This document shows, piece after piece, positions 53,601 to 62,865 of a stretch of 64,000 bases of DNA (its first letter is position 1; each line of letters opens with the position of its first letter). Under the pieces are notes generated by a model that worked only from the letters and a program-made list of their open reading frames with translations, was not told where the DNA came from and made no database searches. A program made the position numbers and the translations under genes. Source of the stretch: JBALVT01 sp045110675 (GTDB taxonomy: Bacteria; Pseudomonadota; Gammaproteobacteria; Pseudomonadales; Halieaceae); the NCBI GenBank assembly GCA_045110675.1, contig JBGCGJ010000020.1, positions 1-64,000 of the forward strand. Direction: 5' to 3'.

Positions 53601-53948
53601 TCACATTGTATGGGTGGGGCGATCCGACGACAGGGAGCCAGCGAGATGGTTTTCAATTTTGGCGTTTGCGGCTGCGTCCTGCTCGCTAAACTGCACACCA
53701 ATACCCGCTGTTCTATTGCCCTGGGCACCCCGTGGCGTCACCCATACCACTTTTCCGGCAATGGGTATTTTCTCGCCTTCATCCATCAAGCTTAAAAGCA
53801 TAAACACTTCATCACCTACGTTGTAAGCTTTGTTGGTCGGCACAAATAACCCGCCATTGTGTAAATAAGGCATATAGGCAGAGTAGAGTACGGCCTTGTC
53901 TTTAATCGTCAAAGAGAGAATGCCGTTTCGACTGTTATTTTCACTCAT
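53601..53948 (-). CDS. pilZ: Type IV pilus assembly protein PilZ
   Basis: The 115-residue protein is the small PilZ of the Pseudomonas type: GILSLTIKDKAVLYSAYMPYLHNGGLFVPTNKAYNVGDEVFMLL, then GKVVWVTPRGAQGNRTAGIGVQF, closing with SDRPTHTM as in P. aeruginosa. The RxxxR and D/NxSxxG c-di-GMP ligands are not present, also as in that protein. It is required for pilus biogenesis in Pseudomonas. It follows holB after 36 bases, the conserved position. Confidence 0.95.
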   Translation of the reverse strand: MSENNSRNGILSLTIKDKAVLYSAYMPYLHNGGLFVPTNKAYNVGDEVFMLLSLMDEGEKIPIAGKVVWVTPRGAQGNRTAGIGVQFSEQDAAANAKIENHLAGSLSSDRPTHTM

Positions 53949-53984
53949 AGTACTAATCCTCTTCGCAACGTCCGCATGTTATCA

Positions 53985-54959
53985 CTATGCTCGAGTATCA
54001 CCCAACTGGTTGTGGAACTGCGCAAGTACAGATTCCAGCAGCAGTTGCGCGTTCGGGTTCGACCCTGCGTGAACAGCCTGTTGCTGGCGAGTAACCTCAT
54101 CGAGTATTGAAAAAAAATGTCGCGTTCGATGCATTGTTATTCCGGTTTTTGGCGCCGATCGAATAGCCCGCTGAAGGTATGCGGCAAGCTGCGCCAAAGC
54201 ATCTTCGAGCGGGACTTGCGCCAGCACTGAACTAAGTTGAGGAACAGTCCCTCGACCCGATAAAAGTTTATCTAACGCCGCTGGGACGGCGGCAGCGGTC
54301 TCCATACCACCGTCGAAATACAGCTGCTGTGCCCGCAGAGGTCGGCCATTTGCACATTCAAGCAACTGCTCACTTTCGTCCCGCTTCTGGGTAAGCCCGT
54401 CCAGCCAGTCAAGGCTCTCGACCACAGACGGTATCGGAAATCGGAGGAGTTGGGTCCGCGAGCGGATAGTCGCGCTCAGACCATGCAAGCGATGGCAAAC
54501 CATTATCAAATAGGTATCAGGTGCCGGTTCCTCCAGCGCTTTTAGTAAAGCATTGCCGGCGTTAGCATTCATGCTCTCCGCAGGGGAAAAAACAATCACT
54601 TTTCGGCGCCCAAAGTTAGCCGTTTTGTTGCCAAAATCTATGACGTCACGAATCTGGTCAATTTTGATGACTCGGCTTTTTTCCTCTGGTTGCAACCAGC
54701 GAAAATCGCCATGGGTGCCGGCCCGGGTCATCTCACAGGGATGGCAGCGCCCACAGTTATGGCCTAGCTTCGGTGATTGACACAGCAACAATCTGGACAG
54801 AGCCAAAGCGAGTCGGTTTTTACCGGTGCCTTCGGGCCCTGAGAGAAGTAAAGCATGGGGTAATTTTTCGAGGCTGATCTGATCTTGCAGCTGATCCCAA
54901 AGATCCGATTGCCAGGGCATCGGCACACTGATGTCGGGAAGTTCTGCAGACTCGATCAT
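53985..54959 (-). CDS. holB: DNA polymerase III delta' subunit
   Basis: The 324-residue clamp-loader subunit has a P-loop-like LLSGPEGTGKNRLAL (about 39-53) and a zinc module with four Cys in CQSPKLGHNCGRCHPC. RVIKIDQIRDV, KALEEPAPDTYLIM and LSATIRSRTQLLRFP (SRC-like motif, here SRT) follow. It helps load the beta clamp. Its ATG overlaps the tmk stop by four bases. Confidence 0.95.
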   Translation of the reverse strand: MIESAELPDISVPMPWQSDLWDQLQDQISLEKLPHALLLSGPEGTGKNRLALALSRLLLCQSPKLGHNCGRCHPCEMTRAGTHGDFRWLQPEEKSRVIKIDQIRDVIDFGNKTANFGRRKVIVFSPAESMNANAGNALLKALEEPAPDTYLIMVCHRLHGLSATIRSRTQLLRFPIPSVVESLDWLDGLTQKRDESEQLLECANGRPLRAQQLYFDGGMETAAAVPAALDKLLSGRGTVPQLSSVLAQVPLEDALAQLAAYLQRAIRSAPKTGITMHRTRHFFSILDEVTRQQQAVHAGSNPNAQLLLESVLAQFHNQLGDTRA

Positions 54960-55606
54960 GGGTATCGTCTAACGCTCCAGCAAGTGAGTAGCTCTTTACA
55001 CACTTCATTAAGCTGCACCTGAACTTCCGCAAGCTCTTGATTGGCATCTACAACACGGAAGCGGCCACTACTTTCTTGTGCCAACTTGAGGTAGGTGCGA
55101 CGTACTCGTTCAAAAAAATCGAGCTGTTCCTGCTCGAAGCGATCTAATTCACCTCTTCCGCGAGCGCGTGCCATGCCGATATGGACGGGCGCATCAAATA
55201 GCAGTGTGTAGTCGGGGCGCAATTCTCCCTGTACCAATTGCTCTAGCTGTTGAACTTTTCTCGAATCAATTCTTCGTCCACCACTTTGGTACGCGTAAGT
55301 AGCATCAGTAAAGCGATCACATAATACCCATCGTCCAGAAGCCAAGGCCGGTTCGATAACCTCCTGGATATGCTGTGCTCTGGCAGCAAACATAAGCAGT
55401 AACTCAGTGGTATCACTTATGGATTCTGTATCAATTTGAAGAAGTAGATCTCGAATGCTCTCTGCTAGCGGTGTGCCTCCCGGCTCCCGTGTAACCACTA
55501 GATCGACTCCGTGGCTCTTGAGATGCTCCTCCAGAAAAGCGATATTCGTCGATTTACCGACGCCCTCTCCACCCTCTACAGTTATGAATAAACCCCTGGA
55601 TACCAT
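54956..55606 (-). CDS. tmk: Thymidylate kinase
   Basis: The 216-residue kinase has the P-loop EGGEGVGKST (about 11-20), the DRX-type motif CDRFTDATYAYQSGGR and the LID region ARGRGELDRFEQ. TREPGGTPLAESIRDLLL is the substrate loop. It phosphorylates dTMP to dTDP. The start lies four bases after the mltG stop, and its stop overlaps holB, so it sits inside a tight operon. Confidence 0.96.
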   Translation of the reverse strand: MVSRGLFITVEGGEGVGKSTNIAFLEEHLKSHGVDLVVTREPGGTPLAESIRDLLLQIDTESISDTTELLLMFAARAQHIQEVIEPALASGRWVLCDRFTDATYAYQSGGRRIDSRKVQQLEQLVQGELRPDYTLLFDAPVHIGMARARGRGELDRFEQEQLDFFERVRRTYLKLAQESSGRFRVVDANQELAEVQVQLNEVCKELLTCWSVRRYP

Positions 55607-55610
55607 GAGG

Positions 55611-56639
55611 CTAATTCTTGTCCGGACTGGAGCGATAATCGGAAGATCGATTTAACTGGTATTTTCGCACTGCGATTTGATGGTCCTTGAGATTGCTGGA
55701 AAACTCGTGACTGCCGTCACCCCGCGCTACGAAGAACAGTAACTCCGATGCGTCCGGATGGAGCGCTGCTCTAATTGCCTCTAAACCGGGCAGTGATATT
55801 GGAGTTGGGGGCAAGCCACCATGACGGTAGGTATTGTAGGGGTTTGATTCATCCTGTAAATGTTTGCGCCGCAAATTTCCGTCGAAGTGTTCACCCAGGC
55901 CGTAAATAATGGTGGGATCAGTTTGCAACCGCATATTTTTTCGAAGGCGCTGCACGAACACCCCTGCTATGGCCGCTCGCTCTCTAGGGACGCCCGTCTC
56001 GCGTTCGACGATAGATGCCATGATGAGCGCTTCATAAGCTGTTTCATAGGGAAGAGCATCTCCTTTGTTACTCCATTCCCGGGCTAAAGTGACCTGCATC
56101 GTCTCATAGGCACGGCGGAGGATTTGCCAATCTGATGTACCCTTTTCAAATTGGTAGGTATCCGGAAAAAATAAACCTTCCGGATGAGTAAAGGGTTCTA
56201 TTATTGCTTTGATTCTCGGATCATCTACTCCGGTAAGCTGCTTGTTGAGCCTTGGCTCCTCAGCCAGAATTGAAATCGCTCTCGCCAGAGTGATACCCTC
56301 CGGCAAGGTTACTTGATAACGAACAACGTCTCCTTTGGCGATTTGGCGGAGGAATTTTTCCCCGTTTGTTCCGGCGTCTATTTGATATTCACCGCGCTTA
56401 ATTTGCTCATCCAAACCGGTCCACTTTGCATAAAAACGCATAAGATAGGGGTAATCAAGAACTTTTCGACGTTCAAGCTTGTCAGTCACATCGCGAAGCC
56501 GCTCGCCCGATTCTATCGTGATCTGCAGGCCTTCGACTGGCAAATTCAGCGGCTGCTCCCAGAGCTGAAGCGCTTTAACTCCTGCAAAAAAAACTGCGAG
56601 TAAAAAGAGAGTCAAGGCAATTACAAGGCGCTTGATCAT
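55611..56639 (-). CDS. mltG: Endolytic murein transglycosylase MltG
   Basis: The 342-residue protein has an N-terminal membrane helix (LVIALTLFLLAVFFAGVKAL), a LysM-like region (ITIESGERLRDVTDKLERRKVL) and the YceG catalytic domain. The catalytic Glu is in MASIVERETGVPRERAAIAGVFVQRLRKNMRLQTDPTIIYGLG. NPYNTYRHGGLPPTPISLPGLEAIRAALHP is the family tail. It cuts nascent glycan strands in the periplasm. Its start overlaps the pabC stop by four bases. Confidence 0.97.
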   Translation of the reverse strand: MIKRLVIALTLFLLAVFFAGVKALQLWEQPLNLPVEGLQITIESGERLRDVTDKLERRKVLDYPYLMRFYAKWTGLDEQIKRGEYQIDAGTNGEKFLRQIAKGDVVRYQVTLPEGITLARAISILAEEPRLNKQLTGVDDPRIKAIIEPFTHPEGLFFPDTYQFEKGTSDWQILRRAYETMQVTLAREWSNKGDALPYETAYEALIMASIVERETGVPRERAAIAGVFVQRLRKNMRLQTDPTIIYGLGEHFDGNLRRKHLQDESNPYNTYRHGGLPPTPISLPGLEAIRAALHPDASELLFFVARGDGSHEFSSNLKDHQIAVRKYQLNRSSDYRSSPDKN

Positions 56640-57460
56640 TGGTTTTCACCGCAGTAAACCGCATGGAGCGCCTGACACACTGGATGCCTGGACCATGTCT
56701 TAGATCCTAAACTCGCAACCGGTCTTAAACCTATCAGAGAGTTGCAAAAGAATACTTCCGCCGATTGATGCAACTGCTCAACATCGAACATCGATTCTCT
56801 CGTATCGATCCCTATCTTCTTTGACCATCCTTCTATAATCAACTGACGTCGCGTACCTTCAATACCGCACTTGTGAAGCTTAGGTGTGATTAGCGCATCA
56901 TCGATAACCGCAAAAATATTGCCACTTATCGTCGAAATGACCCGGGCTTGCTCGTCCAGCATTATCAATTCATCTAAACCCTGATCTACACGTTCGCGTG
57001 CCGCAAGAACTTGTTCCAATCGGTTGAGGTGTTTAAGACCAGCCAACTGTGGCTGACAAGACCAGCGGATTTTGGCGACACCAATCGCTGCAGCGGATTG
57101 TCGTTGTTGCCAATCCTGCACAAGGTGTGTGGCACTGACAATAACTCTGGGCCTAGAGTTTGTTCCCGGCGCATATCCGCGAGGTCCATCTCCCCTGGTT
57201 AAGGTTAAGCGCACGGAATATTGGCGATGCGCAGATAACTTCAACTCTTCAACAACAGCTGACAAATACTCATTTACCAACGTAAGACAGTCGGAGAACC
57301 CCAGCGCCACAATACCTCGTGCCAGGCGCGCTAAATGATAACCCCTATAGAATAAGTGATTTTGTGCAAACAGCATGGTTTCAAAGAGGCCATCTCCAAA
57401 ATTCAGGCCGCGATCTGGAAGCGGCAAAGATTCCGTGCGAAGACCATCAACCCAGTGCAC
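56636..57460 (-). CDS. pabC: Aminodeoxychorismate lyase
   Basis: The 274-residue fold-type IV PLP enzyme makes 4-aminobenzoate for folate. The N-terminal DRGLNFGDGLFETM is the family start. The PLP lysine is in LAGLKHLNRLEQVLA, and ELIMLDEQARVISTISGNIFAV binds the phosphate region. It lies 26 bases after fabF and overlaps mltG by four bases, the order conserved in gammaproteobacteria. Confidence 0.95.
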   Translation of the reverse strand: MHWVDGLRTESLPLPDRGLNFGDGLFETMLFAQNHLFYRGYHLARLARGIVALGFSDCLTLVNEYLSAVVEELKLSAHRQYSVRLTLTRGDGPRGYAPGTNSRPRVIVSATHLVQDWQQRQSAAAIGVAKIRWSCQPQLAGLKHLNRLEQVLAARERVDQGLDELIMLDEQARVISTISGNIFAVIDDALITPKLHKCGIEGTRRQLIIEGWSKKIGIDTRESMFDVEQLHQSAEVFFCNSLIGLRPVASLGSKTWSRHPVCQALHAVYCGENQ

Positions 57461-57486
57461 AGTTGATTCCGAGTTTTCCAGATCGA

Positions 57487-58728
57487 TCAGCCGATCTTAC
57501 TGAATACAAGAGACCCATTGGTGCCACCGAATCCGAAGGAATTCGACAGGACCGAATTGATAGGCATTTCCTGAGCGGTATGGGGGACATAATTCAAATT
57601 GCACCCTTCAGAAGGGTTGTCGAGATTGATCGTAGGCGGAGCAACCTGATCTCGAATGGCCAGAATAGAAAATATAGCCTCGACCGAGCCCGCTGCGCCA
57701 AGGAGATGTCCGATCATAGATTTAGTAGAGCTAACGGCAACTTTATCCGCGGCACTTCCCATCACGGTCTCAACAGCAATACTTTCGGCGACATCACCGG
57801 CGTTAGTCGAGGTGCCGTGAGCATTAATGTAATTGATCTGATCCACAGGAATTCCGGCATCATTCACTGCGTTTTGCATCGATGTTGCAGCCCCGTGACC
57901 ATTTTCGGGAGGCAAGGTCATGTGATGGGCATCTCCACTCATGCCAAACCCCACAAGCTCAGCATAAATCCGCGCTCCGCGAGATTTGGCGCTCTCGTAC
58001 TCTTCGAGCATGATGACACCAGCGCCATCTCCCAACACGAAACCATCGCGATCTTTGTCCCAGGGGCGTGAAGCGGCCTCAGGATCATCATTTCGCGTGG
58101 ACAAAGCCCTGGCTGCGGCAAAACCACCTAGCCCAACGGGTGTTGTGGCCATCTCCGCTCCGCCGACCAGCATAGCGTCGGCATCGCCAAGAGCGATCAA
58201 TCTCGCCCCGATACCAATGTTATGAGTGCCGCTTGTGCAGGCGGTCACGATAGCTAGGTTCGGGCCCTGCATTTTGTACTTTACCGATAGATTTCCGGCG
58301 ATCATGTTGATAATAGAACCGGGGACGAAAAACGGTGATATTTTTCGGGGCCCGGTAGTATTCACAATAGCGGCATTTTTTTCAATTTGACCAATACCGC
58401 CAATGCCTGAGCCGATAGCGCAGCCCACTCTAGTCGTATTTTCTTCGGTAATCTCTAAACCGCTGTCCTCAAAAGCTTGGATGCCAGCAGCCATTCCGTA
58501 CTGCACAAAAATATCCATCTTTCGAGCATCTTTGGCTGAAAGATAGGTGGTAATGTCAAAGTCTTTTACGCTAGAACTGAATTTCGTAGTGTAGGCAGAC
58601 ACATCAAAACTCTCTATTGGTGCGACGCCACTCTTTCCCGCTAAGATGTTCGTCCAGGTTTCCTCAACCGTATGCCCGACCGGACTCACCATACCCATGC
58701 CCGTTACAACAACTCTTCTACCGATCAC
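57487..58728 (-). CDS. fabF: Beta-ketoacyl-ACP synthase II
   Basis: The 413-residue condensing enzyme has the nucleophile Cys in VTACTSGTHNIG (about 164) and two active-site His in NAHGTSTNAGD and SMIGHLLGAAGSVEA. RRVVVTGMGMVSPVGHTVEETW is the thiolase-fold start. It elongates acyl-ACP and sets unsaturated chain length with temperature. It follows acpP after 97 bases that contain a terminator. Confidence 0.97.
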   Translation of the reverse strand: MIGRRVVVTGMGMVSPVGHTVEETWTNILAGKSGVAPIESFDVSAYTTKFSSSVKDFDITTYLSAKDARKMDIFVQYGMAAGIQAFEDSGLEITEENTTRVGCAIGSGIGGIGQIEKNAAIVNTTGPRKISPFFVPGSIINMIAGNLSVKYKMQGPNLAIVTACTSGTHNIGIGARLIALGDADAMLVGGAEMATTPVGLGGFAAARALSTRNDDPEAASRPWDKDRDGFVLGDGAGVIMLEEYESAKSRGARIYAELVGFGMSGDAHHMTLPPENGHGAATSMQNAVNDAGIPVDQINYINAHGTSTNAGDVAESIAVETVMGSAADKVAVSSTKSMIGHLLGAAGSVEAIFSILAIRDQVAPPTINLDNPSEGCNLNYVPHTAQEMPINSVLSNSFGFGGTNGSLVFSKIG

Positions 58729-58770
58729 CCGTTAAACTCCTGTACCGCAACTTTGCCAATTAACCCATAC

Positions 58771-58806
58771 AAAAAAAGCCGTTCTACTTTTCATAGAAAC
58801 GGCCTT
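58771..58806 (-). terminator. Intrinsic terminator after acpP
   Basis: On the minus strand GGCCGTTTCTA pairs with TAGAACGGC (one bulged base, loop about seven) and seven T follow. It lies about 20 bases after the acpP stop and should limit read-through into fabF. Confidence 0.82.
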
Positions 58807-58825
58807 TTCGGATTGGAAATGTAAA

Positions 58826-59062
58826 TTAGCCGAGATTAGTATTAATGTAATCTATAGCCAATTTAACAGTGGTTATTTTCTCAGCTTCCTCGTCTGGAAT
58901 TTCAGTTTCAAATTCTTCTTCGAGTGCCATCACCAACTCGACGGTGTCTAATGAGTCCGCACCCAGATCTTCAACGAAGGACGCTTCAGTCTGTACTTCT
59001 TCTTCTTTTACGCCAAGTTGTTCAGCTACGATCTTCTTAACGCGTTCTTCAATGCTACTCAT
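58826..59062 (-). CDS. acpP: Acyl carrier protein
   Basis: The start at ATG 59062 gives 78 residues beginning MSSIEERVKKIVAEQLGVKEEEV, the usual AcpP start. The frame opens at a GTG (59074) that overlaps the GGAG ribosome site. Ser37 in GADSLDTVE takes the phosphopantetheine arm. The protein is acidic and helical. It sits between fabG and fabF, in the usual order. Confidence 0.97.
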   Translation of the reverse strand: MSSIEERVKKIVAEQLGVKEEEVQTEASFVEDLGADSLDTVELVMALEEEFETEIPDEEAEKITTVKLAIDYINTNLG

Positions 59063-59203
59063 GATGCTTATCACTCCTGGATTAGTACAATATCGAACCG
59101 ATTTTGGTGGTTCGTCGCCGCATTTTACTCTGTTTTTAGCGAGAGTAATAATGTTTTTTAAGCGACGGCCACCTGAAGGTGTATTGTCATATTTATCAGC
59201 GCT

Positions 59204-59947
59204 TTAGCCCATATACATGCCGCCATTTATGTGGAGCGTTTCGCCGGTGATGTAACCCGCATCCTCCCCACAGAGAAATCCTACCGCAGCCGCGATTTCT
59301 TCCGGTGCCCCCAATCTCCCCAAGGGGATTTGCCCGAGCATCAAATCTTTTTGCCCCTCTGTAAGCTCCTTAGTCATATCCGTATCGATAAAGCCGGGAG
59401 CCACGCAATTAACCGTGATGGAGCGCGAACCAAGCTCCTTGGCCAGTGCCCTGGAGAAACCTTCCGCTCCCGCTTTTGTCGCCGCGTAATTACTCTGTCC
59501 GGCATTTCCCATAGATCCGACGACGGAAGTAATATTCACGATTCTGCCCCAGCGCGCTTTTGTCATACCGCGCATACAAGCTTTGCTGACGCGGTACAAC
59601 GCGCTGAGGTTGGTATTGATCACGTCATCCCACTCATCTGATTTCATCCGCATAAGAATATTGTCACGCGTGATGCCTGCATTGTTGATCAACACCGTAG
59701 GTGCCGCAAACTTCTCGGTAATCTCCTTTACTACTTCTGTCACAGCACTGTCATCGGCGACGTCCAATTTCATTCCACAGCCTGCATTACCTGCTTCCGC
59801 CAGGTAGGCGGAAATGCTATCGGCGCCTCCGGAAGTAGTAGCGGTACCAACCACAATGAAACCAGTGGAGCTCAAGCGCTCTGCGATGGCCCTCCCTATT
59901 CCTCTGCTAGCTCCGGTAACCAGCGCAACTTTCCGATCTTCGCTCAA
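59204..59947 (-). CDS. fabG: 3-oxoacyl-ACP reductase
   Basis: The 247-residue short-chain dehydrogenase has TGASRGIGRAIAERL for NADPH, INNAGITRDNILMRMKSDEWDDVINTNL and the catalytic Ser with Tyr-x3-Lys in SNYAATKAGAEGFSR. NCVAPGFIDTDMTKEL and INGGMYMG at the end are FabG-typical. It reduces beta-ketoacyl-ACP. It lies between fabD and acpP. Confidence 0.97.
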   Translation of the reverse strand: MSEDRKVALVTGASRGIGRAIAERLSSTGFIVVGTATTSGGADSISAYLAEAGNAGCGMKLDVADDSAVTEVVKEITEKFAAPTVLINNAGITRDNILMRMKSDEWDDVINTNLSALYRVSKACMRGMTKARWGRIVNITSVVGSMGNAGQSNYAATKAGAEGFSRALAKELGSRSITVNCVAPGFIDTDMTKELTEGQKDLMLGQIPLGRLGAPEEIAAAVGFLCGEDAGYITGETLHINGGMYMG

Positions 59948-59984
59948 GACTCTTCTCCTGACATTATTTTAGTTAATAGACTTT

Positions 59985-60935
59985 TCAGATGGACATTTCA
60001 CTCAGTGTTTGCTGAAGCCGGTCAGGGTCTTCTATCGAAAAGCTCTGCAAGGAGTCATCGATTCTTCTGTTGAGCCCGCTGAGCACTTTACCCGGGCCGC
60101 ATTCTACAACTCGCATGGCGCCCAATTTTACCATCGCCTCGACACAATTGACCCATCGCACGGGACTGTGAATTTGCTCACCCAATAGTTTACGAATCGT
60201 GCTCGGGTCAGATTCGGGGAGACCGTTAACATTGTGTATGACTGGAATAGTAGGCGCAGAGAAAGCGAGCTCTGCCATAACCTCTTCCAGTTTTACTCCA
60301 GCGGGTTTCATTAATTCAGTATGGAACGGTGCACTAACAGGTAGCGGCATCGCTCTCTTGGCACCTGCTTCCTTTAGCTTCACATTGGCGGCCTCCACGG
60401 CAGCAGTGTGTCCTGCGATAACAACTTGTCCCGGTGAATTGTAATTGACTGCGGACACGACAGATGAAGTCTCCGAGGCAACATCGGCACAGATCCGATT
60501 AATAGCTTCGTCGTCCAGGCCAATAATCGCCGCCATGGCTCCCTCTCCCACCGGCACCGCGCTTTGCATGAAGGCGCCTCGTTTGCGCACCAGCTCAACC
60601 GCGTCACCAAACTCTATAGCTCCCGCACACACCAGTGCAGAAAATTCTCCCAAGCTATGTCCCGCCATTACCGAGGGCTGCTGGCCGCCACTTTCGAGCC
60701 AGGCTCGCCAGAGGGCTACACTGGATGTTAACAATACTGGCTGAGTAGTTTCAGTGAGGTTGAGATCGGCTTGGTCGCCATTGCATATCAATTCCCACAT
60801 GTCGTAGCCCAGCACATCCGATGCCTCGGAAAAGGCATCGCGCACAGATTGAAAAGCCTCGTGGGCGGAAGTCAGCATGCCAATTTTCTGCGAACCCTGG
60901 CCTGGGAAGACAAACGCAACATTGTTATTTGACAT
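59985..60935 (-). CDS. fabD: Malonyl-CoA:ACP transacylase
   Basis: The 316-residue enzyme has the oxyanion FPGQGSQ at the N-terminus, the nucleophile Ser in GHSLGEFSALVCAG (about 93), the Arg in RKRGAFMQ and the His in VSAPFHTELM. It loads malonyl groups on ACP. It follows plsX directly; the fabH that sits between them in E. coli is absent. Confidence 0.97.
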   Translation of the reverse strand: MSNNNVAFVFPGQGSQKIGMLTSAHEAFQSVRDAFSEASDVLGYDMWELICNGDQADLNLTETTQPVLLTSSVALWRAWLESGGQQPSVMAGHSLGEFSALVCAGAIEFGDAVELVRKRGAFMQSAVPVGEGAMAAIIGLDDEAINRICADVASETSSVVSAVNYNSPGQVVIAGHTAAVEAANVKLKEAGAKRAMPLPVSAPFHTELMKPAGVKLEEVMAELAFSAPTIPVIHNVNGLPESDPSTIRKLLGEQIHSPVRWVNCVEAMVKLGAMRVVECGPGKVLSGLNRRIDDSLQSFSIEDPDRLQQTLSEMSI

Positions 60936-60979
60936 AAATAGTTCCTGTGTAAGATAGCCAATACATATTCTTTGATTCG

Positions 60980-61996
60980 CTAAGGATTCGTCGCAGCCAG
61001 TTCTCGCTTTACCCTAGCAATCATATTGTCTTGTTCACATTGTAGTGCCTGATCAATCGATGCCGCAAAACCGGCGATGGAGGAAGCACCATGGGCTTTA
61101 ACAACGAGAGAGTCCAAGCCCAAAAGAAAAGCGCCATTATGTAACTCTGGGTTCATTGCTGACGCGAATGCAGCGATTAAGTTCTCTTGTTGCTCGTCGG
61201 AGAGATTTAGTTCTGCGGCATCCTGCAAAACCTTACTTAACGATTCACTACTAAGCTTGGCTGTGCCTTCAACCGCTTTCAGAGCAATATTGCCAGTAAA
61301 GCCATCACACACGACAACATTTGCGTCTGTTTGATGCAAATTGTTCGCCTCTACATATCCTACGTAGTTAATTTGGGGACTGTCTTGTAGTAACACAGCT
61401 GCACTTCTAATTTGCGCATTCCCCTTTTTCGCTTCGGTCCCGTTACTTAAAAGAGCCACGCGAGGTGACTTGCTGGAATGAAGTGTCGAAAACAACACGC
61501 TACCTAAAAGCGCGAAAGTGAGTAGCTGCTCTGGAGAGCAGTCGACATTGGCACCCAGATCTAGCATCGCAGCCGAGCCTAGGGATGTAGGAAACATTGA
61601 ACAAAACGCTGGCCGGGTCGCCTCTACGGTGCCGAGAACCTTGAGAGCCAGAATCATCAGGGCGATTGAATTTCCCGCAGATACCACCGCCTCCACCTCG
61701 CCCCGGCGAAGCATGTCTAAAGCCGCCCTCATTGAAGTGGCCTTACTGGTGCTTATTAGCTCAGTGCTTTCGAAGTTTTCAGCGACCACATCGGGCGCGT
61801 GGAACATTGAGACTCGCGAGCGCTCTTCGTCTGACCAAGCGCCAAGCGCATCAGCGATCTCGGATTGATCTCCAATGAGGTGAAGGAATAGCTTTGGATT
61901 TTTCTTTATCGACTGCAGCGCAGCTGGGATTGTGACGCGAAGACCGAAGTCTCCGCTCATGGTATCAACAGCGAGATTCACTGTTTTTTGAGGCAA
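60980..61996 (-). CDS. plsX: Phosphate acyltransferase PlsX
   Basis: The 338-residue enzyme makes acyl-phosphate from acyl-ACP for phospholipid synthesis. It starts LAVDTMSGDFGLRVTIPAAL. SAGNSIALMILALKVLGTVEATRPAFCSMFPT, LLSNGTEAKKGN and VVCDGFTGNIALKAVEGTA are PlsX motifs; the family usually has SAGNTGA in the first, so SAGNSIA is a variant. It lies between rpmF and fabD. Confidence 0.95.
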   Translation of the reverse strand: MPQKTVNLAVDTMSGDFGLRVTIPAALQSIKKNPKLFLHLIGDQSEIADALGAWSDEERSRVSMFHAPDVVAENFESTELISTSKATSMRAALDMLRRGEVEAVVSAGNSIALMILALKVLGTVEATRPAFCSMFPTSLGSAAMLDLGANVDCSPEQLLTFALLGSVLFSTLHSSKSPRVALLSNGTEAKKGNAQIRSAAVLLQDSPQINYVGYVEANNLHQTDANVVVCDGFTGNIALKAVEGTAKLSSESLSKVLQDAAELNLSDEQQENLIAAFASAMNPELHNGAFLLGLDSLVVKAHGASSIAGFAASIDQALQCEQDNMIARVKRELAATNP

Positions 61997-62028
61997 GGTT
62001 GATTGCGGCTCCTGGTTGGGACGCCTTC

Positions 62029-62211
62029 TTAATCGTCGCTATTAAGATTCAACACCTTGTTGCCACGGTAAAAACCGTCTGCTGTTACATGGTGACGGCG
62101 ATGAGTTTCGCCTGATGTTTGGTCTACCGAAAGTGTGGACCCGGACAATGCATCGTGTGAACGGCGCATTCCGCGACGAGATCGCGTCTTCTTACTCTTT
62201 TGAACAGCCAT
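62029..62211 (-). CDS. rpmF: 50S ribosomal protein L32
   Basis: A 60-residue basic protein starting MAVQKSKKTRSRRGMRRSHDAL, the L32 signature. The tail GETHRRHHVTADGFYRGNKVL is also typical. The zinc Cys residues of some L32 forms are absent, giving a C-minus type. It lies 19 bases after yceD and 32 before plsX, in the conserved cluster. Confidence 0.97.
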   Translation of the reverse strand: MAVQKSKKTRSRRGMRRSHDALSGSTLSVDQTSGETHRRHHVTADGFYRGNKVLNLNSDD

Positions 62212-62230
62212 AACTAACTCCTGGTAATCT

Positions 62231-62758
62231 TTATTTGCCGGGCTTCAATTGCGCCAGCACATCAAATGGATTGGGCTTCTCATTTTCTACCTGGTGTTCT
62301 TCAGGCTGTTGCGAGATCCCGGCCAATATTTCATTGCAATCGGTTTGCTCGTGATAACTGAATGAAGGCATGCCTAAAATCAGTTCTTCCTCTACTAGCT
62401 CCCATAAATTACAGGGCTCCTCTGAGACAATTAGCGCCTCAAGAGAGCGCGGCAGCCGACTGGCATATTCATCATTCCAGACAACCGCCAAGGTATTGCT
62501 TGTATCCAAATTCAGCGGCATTGGCTCCAGACATCTCTGACAGATAATGGAAACGTCTGCTAGTACAGACACCTCGATTAAATATCGGTTTTCCTCGTCT
62601 TTGGAAAACGCTAAAGTTGCCTGAATTGCACCCTCATCAGCCGCCAACATTTCGCGCAATCGCGGTAAATTCGGCGGTTTTATCGCACCACTGACAGTCA
62701 CTCCACGCACAGCTGCTTTGCGAACATCCAGCGTATTCGGGAGGGACTCAGTTAACAT
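62231..62758 (-). CDS. yceD: YceD family (DUF177) protein, 23S rRNA accumulation factor
   Basis: The 175-residue protein has the DUF177 pattern: VSIICQRCLEPMPLNLDTSNTLAVV in the middle, an acidic stretch LWELVEEELILGMPSFSYHEQ, and a closing NPFDVLAQLK. The CxxC and the later Cys (TDC) may bind metal. Homologues are needed for normal 23S rRNA levels. It heads the rpmF-plsX-fab transcript and diverges from maf. Confidence 0.93.
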   Translation of the reverse strand: MLTESLPNTLDVRKAAVRGVTVSGAIKPPNLPRLREMLAADEGAIQATLAFSKDEENRYLIEVSVLADVSIICQRCLEPMPLNLDTSNTLAVVWNDEYASRLPRSLEALIVSEEPCNLWELVEEELILGMPSFSYHEQTDCNEILAGISQQPEEHQVENEKPNPFDVLAQLKPGK

Positions 62759-62865
62759 AGGCGCGCATCATAGGGGCGGAATGATGAATTGTCAAAAAAA
62801 TCTTTATAATACAAACAGTTCACGGATTTACTACAAGCCAAATAGGCGCTAAGGGAAGCGAAATC

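Noticed and set aside
57319..58071. A 250-codon open frame antisense to pabC and fabF
   Set aside because: It crosses two conserved genes and shows no domain; it is a shadow frame.
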